Of a stretch of 64,000 bases of DNA, positions 55,608 through 64,000 are shown piece after piece; position 1 is the stretch's first letter; every line of letters begins with the position of its first letter. The stretch comes from Mycobacterium interjectum. Its GTDB lineage: Bacteria > Actinomycetota > Actinomycetes > Mycobacteriales > Mycobacteriaceae. The notes under the pieces were generated by a model. The model did no database searches. It was given only the letters and a program-made list of their open reading frames with translations, and had not been told where the DNA came from. A program made the translations under genes and the position numbers. The stretch is from the NCBI GenBank assembly GCA_002102225.1, contig LQPB01000076.1, positions 62,001-126,000 of the forward strand. The letters run 5' to 3'.

Positions 55608-56764
55608 CCGAAGAGCTGAGTGAAGCAGCGCGGGCGGCGTGGCGGCGGTTCGGCGATCTGCACGACGACCTGCTCGCCGTCGCACTGGCACAGGGCAACC
55701 TCGACGAGGGTTCGGCCACCGCGCTTCTGGGGCGCCTGGTCGGCCACATTCAGTACATGGGGCTGCAATTGCGCAGCGACCCGGTGCGACCAACGCTGAT
55801 CAACGCCCAGTACGCGCCGTGGAACTGGGGGCATTCCAACCCCGACACCCTGTACCTGTCGGCGCGCATCGACGATGCGCACGACTACCGGGTGTACGGC
55901 ACGTTGGGCTCCGTCGCCCAGACGACCTTCGGCGTCTACGCCGGCAAGGATGACCAAGCCCGGGCGGTCAAGACGCAGTCCGAGGACCTCGACGTCGCGC
56001 CGGACGGCTCCTTCGAGATCTACTTCAGTCGCGAGAAGATAGGCGATACCAACTGGTTTGAACTTCCCCCCGGCGCCGAGTCGTTCTGCTGCTATCAGAC
56101 CTACGGTGACTGGCAACGGCAGTCGAAAGGCAGCATCCGCATCGAATGCCTCAATCCGCAACCACCGGCGGAACCGCCGTCGCTGGCCCAGACCGTGGCC
56201 GCGTTCGAGGAGCACTTGGCCGCCTCGCGCGACCTGTTCACCATGTGGGTCAAAGACATTCCCGCGCGCGTCTTCGGGGCCTTGCCGAAGAACGTCGCCA
56301 TCCCGCCGATGCAGCCGCCGTCGGCGATGGCCGGGGCGTGGTTCGTCCCCATCTCCTGGGAACTGGAGGACGGCCAGGCCTTGGTGATCGACTACGAAAT
56401 CCCCGCCAGCAGCCCGTATGTCGGCATCTGCCTGACCAACCGGTGGAGCGAGATGATCGACATCGCGACCCGCCAGACGAGCCTGAACCGGGCCCAGTCG
56501 CACACCGACGGCAACCGCGTGCGGGTGCTGGTGGCCGCCCAGGACGTCGGCGTCGACAATTGGCTCGACGCCCGCGGGTATCGAAGCGGGGTCGTGACCT
56601 GGCGGGCCACCGCTGCCGAGCAGCCCGCGACACCGACCGCGACGGTGATCGACATCGACGAAGTCGACGAGTACTTCGACCCGTCGCGGCGCGTCACCGC
56701 CTACCAACGGGCGGCGGCGTTGTCGGCGCGGCAGCGTCACTTCGCCGAGCGCGACGCGATCTGA
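55604..56764 (+). CDS. DUF1214-like protein
   Basis: Protein of 386 residues resembling the DUF1214/DUF1254 group by the segments NAQYAPWNWGHSNPDTLYLS, DDAHDYRVYGTLGS, FELPPGAESFCCYQTYGDWQ and SYSNPDG-like TNRWSEMID. Members often accompany sulfotransferases and P450s in mycobacteria; no activity is established from sequence. Translation is coupled to the sulfotransferase gene. Convergent with lysA across the 55-bp repeats. Confidence 0.75.
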   Translation: MTEELSEAARAAWRRFGDLHDDLLAVALAQGNLDEGSATALLGRLVGHIQYMGLQLRSDPVRPTLINAQYAPWNWGHSNPDTLYLSARIDDAHDYRVYGTLGSVAQTTFGVYAGKDDQARAVKTQSEDLDVAPDGSFEIYFSREKIGDTNWFELPPGAESFCCYQTYGDWQRQSKGSIRIECLNPQPPAEPPSLAQTVAAFEEHLAASRDLFTMWVKDIPARVFGALPKNVAIPPMQPPSAMAGAWFVPISWELEDGQALVIDYEIPASSPYVGICLTNRWSEMIDIATRQTSLNRAQSHTDGNRVRVLVAAQDVGVDNWLDARGYRSGVVTWRATAAEQPATPTATVIDIDEVDEYFDPSRRVTAYQRAAALSARQRHFAERDAI

Positions 56765-56770
56765 CGGCTG

Positions 56771-56935
56771 GTCCGATGGTGATGAGCTGCTGCGCCCCGC
56801 TACGCGGCGCTTGCACTCACCACTAGTCCGATGGTGGTGAGCTGCTGCGCCCCGCTACGCGGCGCTTGCACTCACCACTAGTCCGACGGTGGTGAGCTGC
56901 TGCGCCCCGCTACGCGGCGCTTGCACTCACCACTA
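56771..56935. repeat. Tandem array, 55 bp x 3, at the lysA end
   Basis: Units 56771-56825, 56826-56880 and 56881-56935 differ at only a few bases (GATGAG in the first, GACGG in the third). Each can form a hairpin from GTGGTGAG and CTCACCAC arms around a GCGCC/GGCGC core. The last unit includes the lysA stop codon. The array fills the gap between two convergent genes and may serve as a strong two-way terminator. Confidence 0.92.
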
Positions 56936-58273
56936 GCCGCAGTCGCGGGAGAGCAGATCCGCAACCGTCTCGCGGCGAACCAGGGCGCGGGCCCGACCGT
57001 CCCTGACCGCCACCAGCGGCGGCCGGCCGACCATGTTGTAGTTGGACGCCATGCTGTGGTGATAGGCGCCGGTGCAGGCCACGGCCAACAGGTCGCCGGG
57101 GCGAAGGTCCGCCGGCAGCTCGATGTCGCGGGCGATCTCGTCGCCGGCCTCGCAGTGCCGGCCGGCCACGGTGACGCGGTGCTGGGCTCCCCGCGGGTGC
57201 CGGTTCGCCAGCGCGACGGTGTATTGCGCGCCGTACAACGACACCCGCGGGTTATCGCTCATTCCGCCGTCGACGGCGACGAAGGTGCGGCCACCCGGCT
57301 GAGCCTTCACCGCGCACACCCGATACAGCGTCACACCGGCCCGGCCGCAGATGGCGCGCCCGGGTTCCACCACGACGGCCGGCCGGGGGAAGTGCTCGGC
57401 CGCGCAGGCCTCGTCCAGGGCGTCCTCGATGACGCGCGCCAGCTCGACGAGGTCGAGCTCGCGATCGCCGGGCAGGTAGGGGATGGCGTGGCCGCCGCCG
57501 AGGTTGAGCTCGGTGAGGATGACGCCGTGGCGGGCGCGGACGTCGGCCATGGCGGCGATCATCCGGCGGATCGCCTCGCCGTACAGGGCCGCGTCGGTGA
57601 CCTGCGAGCCGAGATGGCAGTGCAACCCCACCAGGTCGAGGATGGGGTGCGCCAGCACGCGCTTGACCGCGTCCGCGGCGTGGTCACCGGCGAGGGTGAA
57701 GCCGAACTTCTGATCGCCGATGCCGGTCGTGACGGCGCGATGGCCGTGTATGTCGAGATCGGGGGTCACCCGGATGAGCACCGGCTGGCGCCGGCGGGCG
57801 AGGCCCGCGAGGTAGGCGATCTCGATGCACGAATCGACCACGACGCGCCCGACGCCCGCCTCTACGGCCTCGCGCAGCTCGTCGAGCGATTTCGCGTTGC
57901 CGTGCAGGACGATCCGGGCCGGGTCCACTCCGCCGGCCAGGGCGGTGGAAAGTTCGCCGCCCGAGCAGACATCGACACCGAGCCCCTCCTCGCGCGCCCA
58001 CCGCGCGACCGCGGTGGTCAGCAGCGACTTCCCCGCGTACACCACCCCGACACCGCGCAGTGCCTTGCGGTAGCGACGGGCGCGATGGCGGAAGTCGGCC
58101 TCGTCGATGACGTAGGCCGGGGTGTCGAACTCGTCGGCGATGTCGGCCAGCGGCACGCCGCCGACGCAGAGCTGCCCCTGCTCATCGGAGCGGGTCGTGA
58201 CCGGCCAGATCGTGGAATCGAACCGGCGAGGCGCCGCCCGACCGAGCGACGGCACGATGTCCAGCAACGTCAT
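56933..58273 (-). CDS. Diaminopimelate decarboxylase-like protein (LysA paralog)
   Basis: PLP-dependent decarboxylase of 446 residues of the LysA/ornithine decarboxylase fold III family. Pyridoxal Lys in VVYAGKSLLT, HGNAKSLDEL, GLHCHLGSQVTD, LNLGGGHAIPYLPGD, VEPGRAICGRAG, CTGAYHHSMASNYN. The set of segments and the length equal LysA, but the K segment differs from M. tuberculosis LysA (YAAKAF as I recall) and the normal lysA next to thrA is expected elsewhere. It may act on meso-DAP or a related amino acid. Divergent from mfd. Confidence 0.85.
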   Translation of the reverse strand: MTLLDIVPSLGRAAPRRFDSTIWPVTTRSDEQGQLCVGGVPLADIADEFDTPAYVIDEADFRHRARRYRKALRGVGVVYAGKSLLTTAVARWAREEGLGVDVCSGGELSTALAGGVDPARIVLHGNAKSLDELREAVEAGVGRVVVDSCIEIAYLAGLARRRQPVLIRVTPDLDIHGHRAVTTGIGDQKFGFTLAGDHAADAVKRVLAHPILDLVGLHCHLGSQVTDAALYGEAIRRMIAAMADVRARHGVILTELNLGGGHAIPYLPGDRELDLVELARVIEDALDEACAAEHFPRPAVVVEPGRAICGRAGVTLYRVCAVKAQPGGRTFVAVDGGMSDNPRVSLYGAQYTVALANRHPRGAQHRVTVAGRHCEAGDEIARDIELPADLRPGDLLAVACTGAYHHSMASNYNMVGRPPLVAVRDGRARALVRRETVADLLSRDCG

Positions 58274-58392
58274 GACTTCACGGTGCGGCCGGCCGGCGTG
58301 CGGTGCCGCTTTTCTTACGATCCCTTGACGGTGCCGGGCCCAATCTTGACGCCGTGCTACGCCTTTTCGAGCGTCCCTAGAATGGATTCATC

Positions 58393-61300
58393 ATGACCGC
58401 ACCGGGGCCTGCCCACCCAGAAACCCCGATCGCGGGGCTCGTGGATCTGGCGCTGACCGCGCCGACCTTCCAGCAGCTGATCGACACCGCGGCAGCCCGG
58501 CCCGCCGAATTGCGCCTGGTCGGACCGGCCAGCGCGCGGCTGTTCGTCGCCGGCGCGCTGGCGCGGCTGGGTCCGTTACTGGTGGTCACCGCGACCGGGC
58601 GCGAGGCCGACGAACTGACCGCCGAACTGCGGGGGGCGTTCGGCGACGCGGTGACGGTCTTCCCGTCCTGGGAAACCCTGCCGCACGAGCGGCTTTCCCC
58701 CGGCATCGACACCGTCGGCGCCCGCATGCTGGTGCTGCGCCGGCTGGCGCACCCCGACGACGCGCGGCTGGGCCCCCCCTTGCACGTGGTGGTGACGGCG
58801 GTGCGGTCGCTGCTGCAGCCGATGACGCCGCGGTTGGGCGACGTGGAGCCGGTCACCCTGAGCGTCGGGCGGGAGATCGCCTTCGAGGACGTCGTGGCCC
58901 GGCTGGTCGAGCTGGCCTACACCCGCGTGGACATGGTCGGCCGGCGCGGTGAGTTCGCCGTGCGCGGCGGGATCCTCGACGTCTTTCCGCCGACCGCCGA
59001 ACACCCGGTGCGCGTCGAGTTCTGGGGCGACGAGGTCAGCGAGATGCGGATGTTCTCGGTCGCCGATCAGCGCTCCATTCCCGAGATCGAGGTCGACACC
59101 GTGATCGCGGTGGCCTGCCGCGAACTGCTGCTCACCGACGACGTGCGGGAGCGGGCCGCCGCGCTGGCCGCCCGGCACTCCACCGGCGAACCCGCCATCA
59201 CCGGCAGCGTCACCGACATGCTGGCCAAGCTGGGCGAGGGCATCGCCGTCGACGGCATGGAGGCGTTGCTGCCGGTGCTGCGGCCCGGCGAGCACGTGCT
59301 GCTGACCGACCAGCTGGGCGGCGGCACCCCGGTGCTGGTGTGTGACCCGGAGAAGGTGCGCACCCGCGCGGCCGACCTGATCAAGACGGGCAGCGAATTC
59401 CTCGAGGCGTCGTGGTCCGTCGCGGCGCTCGGCACCGACGCGCCCGTCGACGTGGCCCAGTTCGGCGGATCCGGCTTCACCGAACTGGACGACGTGCGGG
59501 CCGCGGCGGCCCGCGCCGACCACCCGTGGTGGACGCTGAGCCAGCTCTCCGACGAGTCGGCGGTGGAGCTGGAGGTGCGAGCGGCGCCGTCGGCCCGAGG
59601 TCATCAACACGACATCGACGGCATCTTCGCGATGCTGCGCGCCCACGTCGCCACGGGCGGGCACGCCGCGGTCGTCACGCCCGGCACCGGGACCGCGCAC
59701 CGGGTGGTCGAGCGGCTCGCCGAGTCCGAAACCCCCGCCGCCATGCTGGAACCCGGTGCCGCCCCGACACCCGGGGTGGTCGGCGTGCTCAAGGGCCCGC
59801 TGCACGACGGCCTGATCATCCCGGGCGACCCCGCCAACCTGGTGGTCATCACCGAGACGGACCTGACCGGCAACCGGGCCACGGCCGTCGAGGGCAAGCG
59901 GCTGGCCGCCAAGCGGCGCAACACCGTCGACCCGCTCGCGCTCACGGCCGGCGACCTGGTGGTGCACGACCAGCACGGCATCGGGCGGTTCGTGGAAATG
60001 GTCGAGCGGACCGTCGGCGGCGCGCGCCGGGAGTACCTCGTTCTGGAATACGCCTCGAGCAAGCGGGGTGGGGGTTCGGACAAGCTGTACGTGCCGATGG
60101 ATTCGCTGGACCAGCTGTCGCGCTACGTCGGCGGGCAGGCGCCGGCGCTGAGCAGGCTCGGCGGCAGCGACTGGGCCAACACCAAGACCAAGGCGCGCCG
60201 GGCCGTGCGCGAGATCGCCGGCGAGCTGGTGTCGCTGTACGCCAAGCGGCAGGCCAGCCCCGGGCACGCGTTCGGGCCGGACACCCCGTGGCAGGCCGAG
60301 ATGGAGGACGCGTTCGCGTTCACCGAGACCGTCGACCAGCTCACCGCGATCACCGAGGTCAAGGCCGACATGGAAAAGCCGGTCCCGATGGACCGGGTGA
60401 TCTGCGGCGACGTGGGTTACGGCAAGACCGAGATCGCGGTGCGGGCGGCGTTCAAGGCCGTCCAGGACGGCAAGCAGGTCGCCGTGCTGGTGCCCACCAC
60501 GCTGCTGGCCGACCAGCACCTGCAGACGTTCAGCGAGCGGATGGCCGACTTCCCGGTGACCGTCAAGGGGCTGTCCCGGTTCACCGACACCGCCGAGTCC
60601 CGCGCCGTGATCGACGGCCTGGCCGACGGCACGGTCGACATCGTGATCGGCACCCATCGGCTGCTGCAGACCGGGGTGCGCTGGAAGGACCTGGGGCTGG
60701 TCGTCGTCGACGAGGAGCAGCGGTTCGGCGTCGAGCACAAGGAACACATCAAGTCGCTGCGCACCCACGTCGACGTGCTCACCATGAGCGCCACCCCGAT
60801 CCCCCGCACGCTGGAGATGAGCCTGGCCGGCATCCGCGAGATGTCGACCATCCTCACCCCACCCGAGGAGCGGTATCCCGTGCTGACGTACGTCGGCCCG
60901 CACGACGACAAGCAGGTCGCGGCCGCGTTGCGGCGCGAGCTGCTGCGTGACGGCCAGGCGTTCTACGTGCACAACCGGGTGAGCTCCATCGACCGGGCCG
61001 CCGCCCGGGTCCGCGAGCTGGTGCCCGAGGCGCGCGTCGTCGTCGCGCACGGGCAGATGCCCGAGGAGCGGCTGGAGCGCACCGTGCAGGGCTTCTGGAA
61101 CCGCGAGTACGACATCCTGGTCTGCACCACGATCGTGGAGACCGGCCTGGACATCTCCAACGCGAACACGCTGATCGTCGAGCGTGCCGACACCTTCGGG
61201 CTGTCGCAGCTGCACCAGCTGCGCGGCCGGGTCGGCCGCAGCCGCGAGCGCGGCTACGCCTACTTCCTGTATCCGCAACACGCGCCGCTGACCGAGACGG

Positions 61301-62049
61301 CCTACGACCGGCTGGCGACCATCGCGCAGAACAACGAGCTGGGCGCCGGCATGGCCGTCGCGCTCAAGGACCTGGAGATCCGCGGCGCCGGCAACGTGCT
61401 GGGCGTCGAGCAGTCCGGCCACGTCGCCGGGGTCGGCTTCGACCTGTACGTGCGGCTGGTGGGCGAGGCCGTGGAGGCGTACCGGGCGGCCGCCGACGGC
61501 CAGACGGTCACCACGCCCGAGGAGCCCAAGGATGTGCGGATCGACCTGCCGGTGGACGCGCACCTGCCGCCGGACTACATCGCCAGCGACCGGCTCCGGT
61601 TGGAGGGCTACCGGCGGCTGGCCGCGGCCTCCGACGATGCCGCCGTCGGCGCCGTCGTTGAGGAGCTGATCGACCGCTACGGCGCGCTGCCCGAGCCCGC
61701 CGAGCGGCTGGTGGCCGTCGCGCGGCTGCGGCTGTTGTGCCGCGACGCGGGCATCACCGAGGTGTCGGCCCCGTCGGCGGCCACCGTGCGGCTGTCGCCG
61801 GTGACGCTGCTGGATTCGGCCCAGGTGCGGCTCAAGCGGATGTACCCGGCGGCGCACTACCGCGCCACGACGTCCACGGTTCAGGTGCCCATTCCGCGGG
61901 CCGGCGGGGTCGGGGCCCCGCGCCTGCGCGACGTCGAATTGCTGCAGATGGTGGCCAACCTCGTCACGGCACTGCAGGGAAAACCACAGATAGAGATTGG
62001 TATAACGGGGTCACCGGCACCCACGAGCGGGGAGGAGCGGCGCGCATGA
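58393..62049 (+). CDS. mfd: Transcription-repair coupling factor Mfd
   Basis: Large ATP-dependent translocase (1218 residues) that removes stalled RNA polymerase and recruits UvrA. N-terminal UvrB-like part (1 to about 350), RNA polymerase interaction domain (about 500-600: [34 protein letters not shown]), helicase motifs ([65 protein letters not shown]) and a C-terminal TRCF domain. All motifs intact. Overlaps mazG by 4 bases (ATGA). Confidence 0.98.
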   Translation: MTAPGPAHPETPIAGLVDLALTAPTFQQLIDTAAARPAELRLVGPASARLFVAGALARLGPLLVVTATGREADELTAELRGAFGDAVTVFPSWETLPHERLSPGIDTVGARMLVLRRLAHPDDARLGPPLHVVVTAVRSLLQPMTPRLGDVEPVTLSVGREIAFEDVVARLVELAYTRVDMVGRRGEFAVRGGILDVFPPTAEHPVRVEFWGDEVSEMRMFSVADQRSIPEIEVDTVIAVACRELLLTDDVRERAAALAARHSTGEPAITGSVTDMLAKLGEGIAVDGMEALLPVLRPGEHVLLTDQLGGGTPVLVCDPEKVRTRAADLIKTGSEFLEASWSVAALGTDAPVDVAQFGGSGFTELDDVRAAAARADHPWWTLSQLSDESAVELEVRAAPSARGHQHDIDGIFAMLRAHVATGGHAAVVTPGTGTAHRVVERLAESETPAAMLEPGAAPTPGVVGVLKGPLHDGLIIPGDPANLVVITETDLTGNRATAVEGKRLAAKRRNTVDPLALTAGDLVVHDQHGIGRFVEMVERTVGGARREYLVLEYASSKRGGGSDKLYVPMDSLDQLSRYVGGQAPALSRLGGSDWANTKTKARRAVREIAGELVSLYAKRQASPGHAFGPDTPWQAEMEDAFAFTETVDQLTAITEVKADMEKPVPMDRVICGDVGYGKTEIAVRAAFKAVQDGKQVAVLVPTTLLADQHLQTFSERMADFPVTVKGLSRFTDTAESRAVIDGLADGTVDIVIGTHRLLQTGVRWKDLGLVVVDEEQRFGVEHKEHIKSLRTHVDVLTMSATPIPRTLEMSLAGIREMSTILTPPEERYPVLTYVGPHDDKQVAAALRRELLRDGQAFYVHNRVSSIDRAAARVRELVPEARVVVAHGQMPEERLERTVQGFWNREYDILVCTTIVETGLDISNANTLIVERADTFGLSQLHQLRGRVGRSRERGYAYFLYPQHAPLTETAYDRLATIAQNNELGAGMAVALKDLEIRGAGNVLGVEQSGHVAGVGFDLYVRLVGEAVEAYRAAADGQTVTTPEEPKDVRIDLPVDAHLPPDYIASDRLRLEGYRRLAAASDDAAVGAVVEELIDRYGALPEPAERLVAVARLRLLCRDAGITEVSAPSAATVRLSPVTLLDSAQVRLKRMYPAAHYRATTSTVQVPIPRAGGVGAPRLRDVELLQMVANLVTALQGKPQIEIGITGSPAPTSGEERRA

Positions 62050-63095
62050 TCGTCGTCTTGTTCGACCCCCGCCGCCCGTCGCTGGTGCCGGTCGAGGCCA
62101 TCGAGCACCTCGCCGGCGAAGTGCAATACACCGAGGAGATGCCCGTCGCGGTGCCCTGGTCCCTGCCCGCCGCGCGACCGGTGCACTCCGGGGACCCCAA
62201 CGCGCCGGCGCCGGTGCTGCTGTCCTCCGATCCGGACCACCCGGCCGTGGCCGCCCGATTGGCGGCCGGGGCGCGGCTGATCTCGGCGCCGGACAGGCCG
62301 CGCGGCGAGCGACTGGTCGACGCCGTGGCGTTGATGGACAAGTTGCGCACCGCGGGGCCGTGGGAGAGCGAACAGACCCACGACTCGTTGCGCAAGTTCC
62401 TGCTCGAGGAGACCTACGAGCTGCTGGACGCCGTGCGCAGCGGCAACGCCGACCAGCTGCGCGAGGAACTCGGAGACGTGTTGCTGCAGGTCCTCTTCCA
62501 CGCCCGCATCGCCGAGGACGCGCCGCAGTCGGCGTTCACCATCGACGACGTCGCGGCCGCGTTGATGCGTAAACTGGGCAATCGGGTACCAGGAGTGCTT
62601 GCGGGGCAATCGATTTCGCTCGAAGAGCAATTGGCGCAATGGGAGGAGGCCAAGGCCTCAGAAAGGGCGGCAAAGGCGCGAAACTCGGTGATGGACGACG
62701 TGCACACCGGTCAACCTGCACTGGCTTTGGCGCAGAAGGTGATTCAGCGCGCCGAGAAGGCGGGGCTGCCCGCCGACCTGATCCCCGCCGAGATGACCTC
62801 CGTTTCGGTGGCGGCCGACTTCGATGCGGAAAGCGCGCTTCGCGCCGCGGTTTTGGAGTTCGTGGACACGGTCCGCAGCGTGGAGACAGCGATCGCGGCC
62901 GCGCGCCGCGGCGACAACGTTCCGGTCGAACTCGACGTCGCGCCGCTGGGCGAGGTCACCGAGGAGGAGTGGCGCGCGCACTGGCCTCTCGCCGAATCGG
63001 CCCTCGAAGAGACGGTCGTCGGCGAGCCGGCCGCCGACGACGCCGGCTCCAAGGCGTCCGGCGGGGGCTCCAAGCGGCGCAAAGGGCGGAAATAG
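62046..63095 (+). CDS. mazG: Nucleoside triphosphate pyrophosphohydrolase MazG
   Basis: Housecleaning NTP pyrophosphatase of 349 residues. The MazG core shows metal-binding acid pairs [12 protein letters not shown] and [20 protein letters not shown] (about 120-170). A second, degenerate half and a charged Ser/Lys-rich tail follow. ATG 62046 overlaps the mfd stop (ATGA); a longer frame upstream is read-through. Order mfd-mazG-lpqU-eno is as in M. tuberculosis. Confidence 0.94.
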   Translation: MIVVLFDPRRPSLVPVEAIEHLAGEVQYTEEMPVAVPWSLPAARPVHSGDPNAPAPVLLSSDPDHPAVAARLAAGARLISAPDRPRGERLVDAVALMDKLRTAGPWESEQTHDSLRKFLLEETYELLDAVRSGNADQLREELGDVLLQVLFHARIAEDAPQSAFTIDDVAAALMRKLGNRVPGVLAGQSISLEEQLAQWEEAKASERAAKARNSVMDDVHTGQPALALAQKVIQRAEKAGLPADLIPAEMTSVSVAADFDAESALRAAVLEFVDTVRSVETAIAAARRGDNVPVELDVAPLGEVTEEEWRAHWPLAESALEETVVGEPAADDAGSKASGGGSKRRKGRK

Positions 63096-63216
63096 TGCAC
63101 TGTGGCGCCGCCGCGGTGCGCTTCGGGCAGCAATCGACGGGTTAGCCGCGAAACCCGTGGGACGATGGTCGTAGCAGGAGTTGGTGCAGGGGAGTAGTAG
63201 GGGAGCTTAAACGGGC

Positions 63217-63948
63217 ATGGGTTCGCCGAGGCGTTGGTTGCGTGCGGCCGCCGTGATCGGCGCGACCGCCATGCTTCTCGCGTCCAGCTGCACCTGGCAG
63301 CTCAGCCTGTTCATCCCCGCGGGCGTCCCGCCGCCGGCCGGGGATCCGGTGCCGCCGGTGGACACCCACGTCAGCGGTCGGCCCGCGGATCAGTTGCGCC
63401 AGTGGGCCCAGCAACGGTCGGCGGCATTGGAGATTCCGGTCGTCGCGCTGGAGGCCTACGCATACGCCGCCCGCGTCGCCGAGGTCGAGAACCCGAAGTG
63501 CCATATCGCCTGGACCACGCTGGCGGGCATCGGGCAGGTCGAGAGCCACCACGGCACCTACCGGGGCGCGACCCTGTCACCGAACGGGGACGTGAGTCCG
63601 CCCATTCGTGGCGTTCGGCTGGACGGCAGTGGGGGGACCTTGCGCATCGTCGACGCCGAGGAAGGGGCCGACGGCGAGCCCGGCGTGGTGCGCGCGATGG
63701 GCCCGATGCAGTTCATTCCCGAGACGTGGCGGTTGTACGGGGTGGACGCCCACAACGACGGCCGCGTCAGCCCGGACAACATCGACGACGCGGCGCTGGC
63801 CGCGGCGGGTTACCTGTGCTGGCGCGGAAAAGACCTCGGCACCGCGCGGGGCTGGATCACCGCGCTGCGGGCCTACAACAACTCCGGCGTCTACGCGCGG
63901 GCGGTGCGGGACTGGGCGACCGCCTACGCGGCGGGTCACCCGCTGTAG
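63217..63948 (+). CDS. lpqU: Lipoprotein LpqU, lytic-transglycosylase-like
   Basis: Exported lipoprotein of 243 residues with signal and lipobox LLASSC (Cys near 25) and a transglycosylase SLT-type domain (about 95-240): LAGIGQVESHHGTYRG with the catalytic Glu, GAxGPMQFIPETW-type segment AMGPMQFIPETWRLYG, AAAGYLCWRG and ALRAYNNSGVYARAV. Likely cleaves peptidoglycan. It follows mazG by 121 bp. Confidence 0.93.
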   Translation: MGSPRRWLRAAAVIGATAMLLASSCTWQLSLFIPAGVPPPAGDPVPPVDTHVSGRPADQLRQWAQQRSAALEIPVVALEAYAYAARVAEVENPKCHIAWTTLAGIGQVESHHGTYRGATLSPNGDVSPPIRGVRLDGSGGTLRIVDAEEGADGEPGVVRAMGPMQFIPETWRLYGVDAHNDGRVSPDNIDDAALAAAGYLCWRGKDLGTARGWITALRAYNNSGVYARAVRDWATAYAAGHPL

Positions 63949-63993
63949 CAGGATGTATCGCTGACCCACGCTTTACGACGCAAGGAGAACCCA

Positions 63994-64000
63994 GTGCCGC
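63994..64000 (+). CDS. eno: Start of enolase (partial, cut by window end)
   Basis: Only GTG CCG and one base remain. AAGGAG at 63982-63987 is a good ribosome site 6 nt before GTG 63994. The call rests on gene order (lpqU is followed by eno in M. tuberculosis) and on the enolase N-terminus MP-. Confidence 0.5.

Noticed and set aside
56771-56935. Three short repeats as a CRISPR array
   Set aside because: The units are directly adjacent with no spacers, are 55 bp long, and no cas gene is near.
58576-61857. Very long minus-strand open frame of 1093 codons
   Set aside because: It is antisense to mfd, has the His/Arg/Gly/Val-rich composition typical of high-GC shadow frames and shows no domain; mfd has all expected motifs.

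Overview
The window comes from a high-GC actinobacterium and almost certainly a slow-growing Mycobacterium close to the M. avium complex. Reasons: a PPE protein, six MCE proteins, RpfB, LpqT, LpqU and a pks16-type adenylating enzyme are present, GTG starts and 4-base start/stop overlaps are common, and the order metG-tatD-rpfB-rsmA-ispE-pks16-pth-rplY-lpqT-prs-glmU-tRNA-Gln-tetR-mfd-mazG-lpqU-eno is, from memory, that of M. tuberculosis Rv1007c-Rv1023. No database was searched.

Left part (1-25.7 kb, accessory). A GAF-GGDEF-EAL cyclic-di-GMP enzyme and a lipoprotein with a glycoside-hydrolase-like fold run on the + strand. They meet, tail to tail, a minus-strand operon of 15 genes (3849-21799) that encodes a complete-looking Wzx/Wzy-type polysaccharide machine: sugar-nucleotide synthesis and modification (cytidylyltransferase, PIG-L deacetylase, SDR, RmlC-like epimerase, two C-methyltransferases, a flavin monooxygenase), an initiating phosphoglycosyl transferase, TagA-type and GT4/GT2 glycosyltransferases, a flippase, a polymerase and a Wzz-kinase fusion. 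A PPE gene, two tandem TetR regulators of the butyrolactone-receptor type and a PAS protein follow.

Middle part (25.9-33.4 kb) is conserved core: metG, tatD, rpfB-rsmA-ispE and pks16. It is interrupted at 33.5-44.7 kb by an accessory island: a TetR gene, an operon for a CrtI-like flavoprotein, an FdxC-like ferredoxin and an SDR, then six MCE genes (A to F) with no YrbE permease genes. Both operons are preceded by nearly identical paired palindromes, so one regulator probably controls both.

Right part (44.7-64 kb). Core genes pth, rplY, lpqT, prs, glmU, tRNA-Gln, a TetR gene, mfd, mazG, lpqU and the first codons of eno. Inserted among them are an SDR, an ArsC-like protein, and a block with SDR-LLM oxidoreductase-TetR facing sulfotransferase-DUF1214, plus a second type of lysA.

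Small-scale structure: three tandem duplications (52 bp x2, 22 bp x2, 55 bp x3) each span the stop codon of a gene (metG, an SDR, lysA), and palindromic intergenic elements recur at 33.46, 47.12 and 50.75 kb. I saw no CRISPR array, insertion sequence, rRNA or phage genes.
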